Positions 48,100-58,707 of a stretch of 64,000 nucleotides of DNA are shown piece by piece (the stretch's first letter is position 1; the number at the start of each line of letters is the position of its first letter). The stretch lies in assembly GCA_037954665.1 (NCBI GenBank), contig JBBMOL010000097.1, positions 744,001-808,000 of the forward strand, given 5' to 3'. This DNA comes from Laguncularia racemosa. Its lineage: Eukaryota > Streptophyta > Magnoliopsida > Myrtales > Combretaceae. A model generated the notes under the pieces. That model was given only the letters and a program-made list of their open reading frames with translations. It had not been told where the DNA came from and ran no database searches. The position numbers were made by a program, and so were the translations under genes.

Positions 48100-49145
48100 T
48101 GTTATGATTGAGTTTTGGAATTTTATGAAATTAGTTAGGGTGTTATGAGTTTAGTGAAATTAGTTTGGTCATTCGTATATAACTACAATTAGTTATAATT
48201 AGTATGATTAGTTTAAAAATTAGTAGTTAGAGGAAATAGTATAAATTTTATTTTATAAAAACAAAATATATCCATTCATCCAATTCATAAATGAAATACT
48301 TGAAGTTTTTTTTTTTTTTCAAGAATGAGAATCATCTCTAGAAGTTTGTTTTTTACTTGAACTAAAGACAATTTGAATCTCTTTCATTAGATCATACTAT
48401 TGAGCTATGTGAGATTCTAATAATGGTGCTTTCATTGAGAAAATGTGCAAAAATTGAATGATTGTGCATATAAGTATTAGAAACATCAAAGGAATTAGAA
48501 GAAGATGTAAAGGAAATGCAAGAAGACATGAAAGGAGTTAGAGAAGGCACGCATCATCTTGAAAAAAGTTATGAGCACATATAAGAAATGATTGTTGAAT
48601 GTGTGGAAGCAAAGAAATGAATGGATAAAAAAAAAGAAAAGAAGATGATGCACCGACTAAAAAAGCAATGGATGAAGAAATTTTTTTAGAAATGATTCAA
48701 TTTATTGTGGAAAATGATATTAAAGAAGTGAAGGAAATTATGCAAGATCTTGATATGAAAAAATGTTCAATAAGATATTATTGTGGAAGTACATAATCAA
48801 TAAATGTTGAAGAAAAAAAATAGATATAATATTGCAGTATATTGTTTTCAAGAAAGTCATCAAGAATTAACCAATCTTCAGTTAAAGTTGATAACATTCA
48901 TCAAAATCAAGAAACTCAATAACAACATCGTGATACTAGTGGCATCCAAAGCAATTCTTATGATTAAGAACTTAATGATTTTGTAATTTGATATTAATGG
49001 TATGTTAATCATGTAGTATGGTTTCTATTCAACCATTGAAGTCCTTGGTCATAGAATTCAATTTCTCAATGGAATTGATGAGCCATTAATTTTATTAGAT
49101 GGAATTACTTAAGCTTGTTTTTATTTTTCTTTTCTTGATTTCTCT
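48100..49145 (+). mobile_element. Decayed LTR retrotransposon piece with gag-like start
   Basis: 48100-48418 begins TGTTATGATTGAG and is followed at 48424-48440 by TGGTGCTTTCATTGAGA. That is the primer-site-like sequence seen after the 5' LTR in several plant gypsy families. Downstream (48440-48600) the sequence encodes an E/K-rich stretch (KEDMEEMK-like) typical of gag N-termini, then decays. Stops are frequent. It shares AATTAGTAGTTAGA words with the element that follows. Confidence 0.55.
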
Positions 49146-49149
49146 AAAC

Positions 49150-50425
49150 CTTAAAAAAAAAAAAGAATGTTATTAGATCAGTTTTCTTTTTCATTGGTAG
49201 TTAGATATTAGTAGCTTTTATATTAGTAGTTAGAAAATTAATTAGATATTAGTTAGATATAGACTTTTACTAAATAGTATAAATAGTCTCTTATATGATT
49301 ATAAAGAAATCATTTACTCATTTTTCAATAAAACTCGACATTTACTTTGAATATTTTTATGGAGATTTTTCCATCTTGAATAAGGAGATTAGGAGATTGC
49401 TTCTTCTTGAATAGAAGAATGACAATTTTCTTTATTGAATTTCATATTTTCCAAGTTGATGAGCAACAAGACTAATAATAGTGCTTTCATTTATTCACTT
49501 GTTTTGACTCATTCAACAACACCAAATTTAAATATGAATTCATGGACAAAGAATTTTTCTAAATCATGAATGCTATTTTCTTGAAGATTGGCCTAATTTT
49601 AAGCCCAATCATAGCAAACAAAAAAATAAAAAATAAAGAAATTGATGACATAAGTGATTAAAAAAAAAAAAAAGATGATTGCCATGGCATAGAGGAACAA
49701 AGACCAACAAGTTTTGAATTTTGCAAACTACGAGAATCTTGTACTGCAAGAACAACAAAATGCTCTAATAGTACTTTAAGGGGACATCTATTGCATGCAA
49801 AAGATTCATTAGTAGTAATACACTACGTATTATGATTAATAGCATATAAGTACTAATACAATTTTAACATGTGATAGTTGTAATAAATATTTTATTAAAA
49901 AAAAACTACCACTATCTTTTCTTTTCTATCACTATCCTCCTCCTTTTCAAGAATGAAGCATATGGTGAAAATATTGTTAATGGATTTTTTATATTATTAA
50001 ATTATATTAGTTGGTAACACTTTGTTTATTTGATTTTTTCCCCCCTAGAAACTTGAAGACAAGGTTTTCAAAAAGGGTTGACCAAATGTCATGATAAAAT
50101 AATAATAATAATAATAAAAGTATGTTATTAGATTAGTTTTCTTTTTCATTAAAAGTTAGATATTAGTTGATATTAGTAGCTTTTACATTAGTAGTTAGAA
50201 AATTAGTTAGATATTAATTAGATATAGGGTATTACTAAGGAGTATAAATAATTTCTTATATAATTGTAAAGAAAACATTCAATCATTTTTCAATAAAACT
50301 CAAGAATTATTTTCAATTATTTTATGGGGGTTTTCCATCTCGAATAAGAAGATTGTCTCAAATAGAAGAATTACAATTTTCGTTACCGAGTTTTATATTT
50401 TCCAAGTCGATGAGCAAGAGTAACA
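49150..50425 (+). mobile_element. Short non-autonomous LTR retrotransposon
   Basis: The LTRs are about 49150-49477 and 50087-50425. They share TTATTAGAT, TAGTTAGAAAATTA, GAGTATAAATA-type, TTTTTCAATAAAACTC and ATTTTCCAAGT blocks in the same order. The second begins TGTCATGATAAAATAATAAT and ends TAACA. After the first LTR comes TAGTGCTTTCATTTA (49479-49493), a decayed primer site. Before the second is GACAAGGTTTTCAAAAAGGG (50058-50077), resembling the last codons and purine tract of gypsy elements. The interior of only about 600 bp has no intact domain, so it is a deletion derivative. A TAA microsatellite lies at 50098-50116. Confidence 0.65.
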
Positions 50426-52690
50426 ACCTCTATGTTTGCATGTCATCATAAGTCCTCCCAACTCTCGCTTTAACTTGGCATCTCTACCAAAAACTTCAAA
50501 TATGAGAATCAAGAACATCACTCTAATAATCATCAATAAATTCCTTTCCCTGGGCAAGTGCGTGGGCTCTTATGGTGTATCCATCCTGCATGAGGCCCAT
50601 ATTCCTCCCAATAAGGTATTACACTACAAAGTTTGAGAGGCAAGTTTAAAAAAACAGATAGAGTTTTGGATCAAGTTTAAGGATAAAGTTAATATTTGAT
50701 TAGAAATTCAAACTTGCTAAGCTATATATATATTATATAATTCAAACATTATTATCAAACATATTATTTATTTTAATGATATAATATTATTTATTTGATA
50801 AGTTTTAGTGGATATGTTTTCTTTTTTTTTTTTTTTTTAGGAATCATTGAAATATGAATTCTAAGTTTTTTAGTAAAATTATATCAAAATTGAGTTGGTT
50901 TCAAGCAGATTCCGGATTTCTCGTTAGCTTAGTGGTAGGTTTTTGGCATGTGAAAAACAAAAATTAAAATTTGAAACATATTTCAAATTTTATAAAACCC
51001 ATCATAAGCCTGCTTGATTATTATCCTTAATCTTTTGAATTTACTCCTAACAATTCCTTGGGTAAACACAATCGACAAAACATTATTTAAATAATTTGGC
51101 TCTAATACTGCTCAGGCAGGATTGGAAATGCGGAATCGAATTTCTAGGCTGTAAGTCCAAATTGGCGTGCCTAAAAAGATAAAAGCTGCTCTAATGCCAA
51201 GTCGATTTCCCTAAAAAGCACAAAGTTGATTGCACGATGGATATTGCTTTTTTAATTAATTGTAATGTAACTAAGATAAATCAGACCGATTAATAAACGG
51301 TAAAAATATTACACCCCAATGAATTGAATTAGACTGGGCCCACGCACACTTGGACTTAAAAGAGGAGTAAGTACCTATAGGTAGACAGATAAATTAGACC
51401 CATGTAGCCTGTTGGTGAGATAAAAAATATTAGAATTGGTTAATTCAAAGAATAGTGTTTATTCAGTATAAAATTACAATATCGGCTCCTATTTATATGA
51501 AAAGAAAGACCTAGAAATACCCTCAAGCTATTTAGTAACACAACAAGAAACCTCTAAAACAATTGACAACAAAAAGGGCAAAAAAAAAAAAAAAAGGACA
51601 TGTCTAATGAAGATTTAAGCCAACCATTTGTTATAGGAAATCAAATTTTGTCGGGTAAAGTGAAAATCGGTTAAACAATACCCTTGTAGGGGTATTAAAT
51701 TTAATTCATGAGCTCATGCTCTATTATTTTAATAGATTTGATTTTTTGGGTCGAGATGAAACAAAGAGTAAAGTCCATACAAAGTCCATATGAAACCTCA
51801 TTTGCTAGGAACCATTGATTCCTAACACCATATGACGGATGAGATTTATAATCAAATATTATAAATATTTCATGCCTCCTAACTAAAGAGGATGACTTCT
51901 TTTGGAAAAAGTGTAGTTACTCTGCTGGATTTTTTCTAGAAAATTAGAATCATCACTTACCTACATTAATCTCACAAATTATACACCTGTCACCGTAGAG
52001 TTAGGCCTTATTAAAAATTGACTATTTCTTCTCTCATCTCTATCACCTTTTGATCATCCTTATACGTGTTACTTTCTCGTTAGGCCATGTGTAATGCGTT
52101 TATATATAATATCCACGTGATCCCGTAGTCGAGCCAACCCTACCAAATAACCATAAATGAATGATTTTAGTTTACCATACTAGTTAGTATGACTTACTTT
52201 GATTTAATGTCAATGTTCTACTCTTCATACTACTTAAAAATTGGTCTCTTACTTATGTGGAGCTAAAATTTGTGGTCACTTACCTCTAAAAACTTTATAA
52301 AAGAATACTAAACTTTGATTCTAGTTCAATTATTGTGATTATTCATAATTCATCCCATAAACCACAAAATTCAGATAATGACGTTAGACACATTAATTAC
52401 CTTTTTGACTTTTCAAATTTCTGATATTCTTTAACCCTTTTCTGCTATTTTTGTAACTAGTTAATCTCTCAAAGTTAGTACTATTCTTTTGCTTTTCCCA
52501 GAGCAAAATGTTGAGCTAAAGTCGAAAGGAGCAGAACCGAACAACAGAATTTGTGGTCTTAATTTGCGCTGATTCATGGGCCACTGTCGTTTTCGGAGCC
52601 AAGTTCGACGTTTGATGATGATGATTTCTTGTGTCCCATTCCCACATACACACTCATGGTTGCTGAATAAAATAAATATGCGATGGAATA
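50426..52690. other. Intergenic DNA, no supported gene
   Basis: AT-rich with no recognisable coding domain. The frame at 50436-50636 is short and unmatched. A stretch near 50920-50950 (GTTAGCTTAGTGGTAGG) resembles a tRNA A box, but no B box follows. I see no transposon termini I can defend. Confidence 0.5.
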
Positions 52691-53510
52691 ATTATTGTTT
52701 GGGAATAGAATAAGTAGTAAATTGATATAATGATATTTATTTAAATGTAATAAAATTAGGATTATATTATTTATTTAAAAAAATAAGAGTAAAATAATAA
52801 ATAAAATGATGGAAACACTCTTGATATTGGAATAAAGCTGATGTTGTAAATTTTTTTCAACCATACAAAAAAAAGGGATGACGAGATGCTACAACGGCAA
52901 GATGTCGAATAGACTATGAGATACCCAGCTCCGGCAAAGACATCGAATGGACGACACATACCCAGCTTCAGTTCACCTTTTCTCTTCGCTAAATCCCCAC
53001 TGTCCTAAATCTCCCTTTGATCAGCTCCTCATAGAAGGCTTTGATGTCGAGCAAATCTGGCAACAAATTGACCTCCAATCTCAACCTTTGTTATCAAGCA
53101 AATCTAACAACAGCTCCTTAACAAATCGATCGAGACGTCAAATGGTTTCCCTCGCGACAATGATCCGGCGAGACGATCTTCGGTTTTCCTTGTGACGACG
53201 TCAACAAATCTAGGTATTTTAGACAAATCTGGACTTTCTCCTTTGATGATGACGACAATGATAGATCTGGGGTTTCCGTCTCTCTCCAGCTTCCCCTTCG
53301 CTCGACAACTTTCCCCTCCTTCCTCGTAGATCCGATTGCTGCATTGTAGGACAAATGGAGAAAAAGAAAATGAAGACTCACCAAATTGAAATTCCAAGGT
53401 TTTGAACAAAAATGGCTATTCACTTATTTTAATAGTTGTTATTCATCTTGAAATGCTTATTTTGTGATCTTGTTAATTAATAAATGTTGTAATTTCTATT
53501 CCATATGAAA
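52690..53510. mobile_element. Probable non-autonomous DNA transposon with GC-richer core
   Basis: An AT-rich left end with GGAATAGAATAAG (near 52701) and, on the minus strand, a right end with GGAATAGAAATTAC (near 53490-53503) bracket a distinctly GC-richer core (52880-53400). The core is open in several overlapping frames on both strands because it has few A/T-type stops; none shows a domain. The paired GGAATAGAA ends suggest inverted repeats. The assignment is tentative. Confidence 0.35.
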
Positions 53511-54060
53511 TAAGGCCGTAATAAAATTCTTATTACGGTAAAATAAACAAAACCTTAATAATTTTAGAAAAATGTGTGATTTACTATTTATTACAGTATC
53601 CTTTCTTATTAAATGATTAATTATCTTTTTCTTCATTCCAATCTTTGAAGAAAATGTGAGAACAATTAGGGGATAATTCCAAGAATATTCTTGATTGAAT
53701 TTAAGTTTGGAAGTAAATTTGGTTAGGGTAGAAATAAAATAGTGGAATCTTTCTCATTATAAAGCATCGCATTTGTGTATAGTTTATCCATTTGCCTGTT
53801 TATCTCATCATATTTATATTTGGAAAGAAGGTAGAAATTATAATGGAAAGAAAACTAAAATTGTGAATTAAATAGGAAAGTAATTAAAGAATAAAAACTA
53901 TATATATTTTTTAATTTATATAAGTAACGAATTAAATTGAATGAAAATGGAAGGAGAGTCAATAACATAACTTCGTGTTAAGGTAAAATACTACAAAAGC
54001 CACTATAGTTTAAAAGCATGATTTTGCTTTAAGAGTAAAAATAGTTTTTTTTTTTTTGGA
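53511..54060. other. AT-rich intergenic DNA
   Basis: No gene and no structure I can name; simple A/T tracts only. Confidence 0.5.
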
Positions 54061-54519
54061 AAAATACACTTTTAGTTATTAATATTTCATTTTTTTTAAA
54101 TGAGTACTAAATCTTTTTTCTTTTTTTTTATTTGAGTTTTCAATGTTTACAAAAATTTATAAATAAGCCTTTTCCTTTAAAAAAAATACCATTAAGTTTT
54201 TCATTATTTTGTGACAAGTGATAGCCTCTAGTTAGCCTAAATAATTAAGTTAACCCAATAAAATAATTAAGTAAAAATAAACAATTAAAATAATTAAAAA
54301 ATCGTAAAATACAAAATACAAAAAAAATCAGAAGAAAAAGAAAAATCTAGAGTAACCCCCTTAGGTGGTCCGCAATCACCTCTTGACGTTGGGGTGGTTG
54401 GAATGACCACTTTAGAGAAAGTGGATCATGGCCCACTAGTGACCACCTAAGGATGCTAATTTTTTTTTTTTAAAAAAAAGAAGAAGAAGAGGAAAAATAG
54501 GATAAAATCCAATTGGGTT

Positions 54520-55058
54520 TGTTGATGCACAATCCTTGCATTTTGCTCACCTAGTCTAACTCTCTTATCGTTATTAGGCCTCTAGGGGTATTGGGCTTGC
54601 AAGATAAACACACATAAGCTAATGAAGAGTGTTAGAGGGGACTCCAATATTGTCACTCTGATGCTTAAGTTAGTAAAGTGTAAGGGCGTAGAGAGATCAC
54701 AGCAATAACATTCAAAGAGAGAATGTATAGTGTGTTCAAGTATAACTTTCTCACTTGCTTGTTTTAGAGAGAGTCCTTGACTTATATAGGTTTTTAGGGG
54801 ATGGTTATCTAATTGACTTCTACCCATATCCCTAAACCTATAAGCATCAAGTACCATCAGTTGTATTTGACATTTGGTGGGCTCCTCAAGTGTTAGGGTC
54901 AATCGTGGCTCTTTAGTTATCTATCAAGGTGTAACCTCTTTAGTGGCCTACCTACTAACTATTAGAATTATAGGTATAGGTTGACCTAAAAGCTTTTAGG
55001 CCAAGGTGAAGTGGATATTTTAATGGGCTAAGGGTACTGTTAGAAATGACTACCAACA
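54520..55058 (-). mobile_element. LTR of a truncated retrotransposon
   Basis: The 539-bp segment has TG...CA ends (TGTTGATGCACAATCC to GACTACCAACA). Just outside its right end (55059-55080), the minus strand reads AGTAGGGGGGTAAG, a good polypurine tract. This is therefore the 3' LTR of a minus-strand element whose interior continues rightwards. A TATATAAG-type promoter motif, read on the minus strand, is not clear, though CTTATATAGG occurs at 54780. No second LTR or coding domain was found. Confidence 0.5.
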
Positions 55059-55609
55059 CTTACCCCCCTACTCTCATGAGTGAAAAATTGGTGAGGAGAG
55101 TACTAAGTGGTTTGAGTTGTGGTTGTTGTTAAGAGCTTTTTTAGTAGTTGGCAAGCTCTTTTTGTGAAGTGGCAACGTGATGAGTAAAGTTGTAAGGGGC
55201 CTTATTATCTCGCTCAAATGCGTTGTTGGCAAATAAGGCCAATTGAGACTTTGTCAAGCTATCAAGTTTCCTTATTAGGTGAAACTAAGTAAGGAGCTTC
55301 ATCAACCTGTTAGGTTAATTAGCAAGTTGGGTGCTTGCAGATCCTCTTACTGACCTATGGAGATACTTGAAGTAGTGCTACGTTTTAGTTAGGGTAAGGA
55401 GCTTTTAGTAATTAAGGCTAGGTTGGACTTTTTTTTATCTTTATACATGGCAAGCAAAGCAAGACTAGCTGTGTCGAGTTTATAGAGCCTCTTGGTATAT
55501 GAGACCAAGCTAGACTAATGCCAAGCTAGTCAAGGCAAGTGAGGTCGAGTAAGGCCTTTGTTGAGTTTGAGCACTAAGTTAGGTTTTCTAATGTGGTCGA
55601 GCCTTTTAT

Positions 55610-55797
55610 TGAGGTATAAGACTGCACGCTAAGTGTAGAACTAATGCTTATGTGTTGATGTATGAAATTGCACGCGATGTGTAGAGCTGATGTTTTCCAT
55701 GTTTAGGTATGAAATTGCATGTTGAGTGTAGAGCTAACATTTTCCATGCTAAGGTATGAAATTATGTGTTGAGTATGGAGCCCACTAACTTGTGTTC
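55610..55797. repeat. 47-bp tandem repeat, about four copies
   Basis: Units start at 55610, 55656, 55703 and 55750, a period of 46-47 bp. Each reads GGTATGAAATTGCA-like, then GAGTGTAGAGCTAA-like, then TTTTCCATG. The last copy is incomplete. It lies in the interior remnant of the truncated LTR element. Confidence 0.75.
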
Positions 55798-56560
55798 CTT
55801 ATAATGGAAAATGAATCTCAATGTTTATAAAAAGTTTTCAAATGAGTCTTTATTTATTTTAACATTGTTAAGTTCTCCGTTATTTTGTAATACATAGTGA
55901 CCTCTGATTGGCCTGTATATTAAGGTTAACAAAATAAAGTAATTAAGTAAAGATAAGCTAAATAAATTAATTAAAAATAATAAAATACAAATATGCAAAA
56001 AATCGGAAGAAAAAAGAAAAAAATTGTAAATAAAAAACAAAAAAGCCATTATGTTCACCTCAACACTAGGAGGGTGTTCGACGGCCACTTATAGGTGATT
56101 AGGTGATCCCCCAAATGTAGTGATAAGTTACCCCTTAACCTTGGAATGGCCGGAACAACCACTTTAAAGAAAGTAGGTTGTAAGAAAGTGGGTCATACAA
56201 TTTACTGCAACCACCAAAGGCTAACAATTTTTTTTTAAAGAAAAATAATATAAAACCTAAACAAGTTGAAATCGAGTTACTTAACCCCATTTTAACTTAA
56301 TTAGGTTTCACTCTATTTTTTTTTAATAAAAAAAATGGTGGCCACCCACCACTTAAGGGGGTAAGTTACATAACCTACTTTCTCTAAAGTGGTTGTTCTG
56401 GCCACTTGGGAGGGTCAGACATTTATTTAATATAATCACGTAGACCAACTATATATTGTTATATGTCATTTACTAATTGAAAACTTAATGGTGCTGAAAA
56501 AACAAAAAAAAAGAATCTATTTGTAAACTTTTACAAATGTTAGAGTTCAAATAGAGAGGA

Positions 56561-58707
56561 AAAAACAGGTTTATAACTTTGATAGAAAAACCATCAAACA
56601 TGATTCCCTATTTTCCATTGAATCTCTTTCTAATGCTCACTAACATATTTTTTATATGAGGGTAGAAAATTAGGAAGGAAAGAGTTATGAATGAAATAAT
56701 TAAAAGGAAAAGAATTATGATAGAAATAAATTCTTACAATTTGTTTAGATAATGAAGGAAAGTAAGGATAAAGAGTAGATGAAGCTCTCAAAGTCAATTC
56801 AATATTAGTGAATCTGAACAATATTTGTCTGGCTTAAAACTAATGGTCAACTTGGTAATGAGAAGGGATTGAGGATTGAGAGTATCAACTTAGGATCAAA
56901 TTAGGGTTAACCACCGAGTTAGACCAATCAAGTCAATTGGATCTTCTCGAATTGCTATCTATGAGGATAGATGAAGTGATTTGGACAAATTTTATAGTCG
57001 GATTAGGCCAAATCAAGTATAATTGATCAAGTCAATCTAGGTCTAATAGGAGTCATATTTAAAATCAAGCTAAGCTCAAATAGCTTACAAAATATCTTAC
57101 ATTATTCATAGCTCCATGTTTGTAGATAGTATAATGTTTTAAAATAAGTTTCAAAGCTTCATGTAAAAAAGATTTAAGATGAATTTTTTTTTTATTGAAA
57201 GTTTCAAGCCTTTGATCTTACAATGAGGTTATAAAAACTAAAGAAAAAGAAAAAGAAAAGGAGTTTTCTTTTACATCTCTTTAAAAAATCAATCATTACG
57301 AATTTGGCATCTTTGAAAGGAAACTAATTGAAGAAATTTGTCTCCATCTTAGTTTCGGCACTTGTTTCCAAAAATTTCAATAGAAGATCTTAAATTTGAT
57401 CTTTCTTATATCATGAGAGAAAGGAAATTATACTTTTAGGTTTATTCTTTACCTAATGCTTACTTTTCTATTTCAGTATTTAATTTTTTTTATTTGAATC
57501 TCAATATTTTTAAAATCTTATAAAAATCAAACTTCTATTAATTAAATTAAAATTTCTATCAATCTTAGCATGTACTTACTTTTAATTGCCCTTGAACTAG
57601 TTGCCCGATGTGATTACAGTATGCACAATTTTGTCAATCCATTTTTTTACTTTTAATTATTGTTATATATATATTCATTATTCTTATTATATTATATTAT
57701 GAAATATATTTCATATTATTTTTAATTATATAAATAAATATATTTAATATTATCATTTTTTAATTTAATTATTATAAACTAATTTAAAGTTAATGCATAT
57801 TGCGAAAGGATAAAAAACTTAATGGATTTTGTAAAAATTAAAAAATGTTGAGAATTCTCAAATAAAAGAATACAAAATCGAGAACTCAAATTAAAAAGTA
57901 AATAAACAAGAAGAAAAATAATATATATTTTTCTTTATAAAAATGATAATATGTGTAAAAAAAAGAAAATAATAATAAACACCATAGAAGAACTTTTTTA
58001 AAGAAAAAAATAATCATTTTATGCACTTAGTTTTTTTTTTTTTTTCTCTGTATGTTTTAAACGATTTGGAATACTATATATATAGGTACACCCTTCCAAT
58101 GGGACCAATTATAAAAAATATTAATTAATATCCTACAACACTAATTTCCATATTTCATTGATGTATTTATCTCCAACTTTAAAACCTTCTTAAAGTAACC
58201 GTACAACATTTTCAAATTCTTTTTATATTACGTTAATTTTTAATATTAAAACGCTTAACTGAAGGAAACCCCATACCGCCTATAGCTAGGAAAAATATCG
58301 ACCGTCCTCATGTCTCCACTACACCCCAAAAACCAACCCGACGCGGCAACGAGGAACAAAGCCACGCGATTCTCGTGAAATCATGATATTGCGGTAAACC
58401 CCAAAAAAAAAAAAAATCGTATGGCAAATGGACAACGTGGGACATGTATATCATTGCACCGCCATTTCTTACGAATACCAAAGCACCATTTCTTATAAAT
58501 ATTAGGACACCAGCGCCAGCACGGCACATCGAACCTCCAACTCTCGCACCATTCTGTTCTGCTCTGCCCATCTTTCTTTCGCTTTCTCACATACTCCGGC
58601 GAATATTTATTTATTTATTGCCCCACACTTCTTTCTCCTTTATCTTCTTGAAGGGAGCAATTGGGCGTGATCATTTTTCTTGACCGGTAAATTTTAAAAA
58701 CTCAATT
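56561..58707. other. Intergenic DNA and upstream region of the LanC-like gene
   Basis: 56561-58250 is AT-rich without a supported gene. 58290-58580 is GC-richer with CG dinucleotides and gives short frames on both strands that I read as promoter-proximal DNA. 58570-58700 has pyrimidine-rich tracts (CTTTCTTTCGCTTTCTC) and an ATTT run, and is probably the 5' untranslated region of the gene starting at 58708. Confidence 0.5.

Larger units (their letters stand above)
54061..56560. repeat. Repeat complex with two direct copies and one inverted copy
   Basis: 54070-54480 and 55800-56240 are diverged direct copies. Shared order: TATAAA, then ATTAAGTTTTTC, TTATTTTGT, TAATTAAGTAAA, AAATACAAA, then a GC-richer block ending in GACCACTTTAGAGAAAGT or CAACCACTTTAAAGAAAGT. 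56300-56560 carries the same block in inverse orientation (ACTTTCTCTAAAGTGGTTG). The inverted pair 55800/56560 could be one foldback-type or MITE-like element, and the first copy a partial relative. A truncated LTR element lies between the direct copies. Confidence 0.6.

Noticed and set aside
50918..50960. tRNA-like sequence (GTTAGCTTAGTGGTAGG)
   Set aside because: It resembles an A box only. No B box, cloverleaf pairing or acceptor stem can be drawn.
53104..53423. Two overlapping minus-strand frames of 101 codons
   Set aside because: Different frames of the same GC-richer island, open on both strands, with no domain or splice context.
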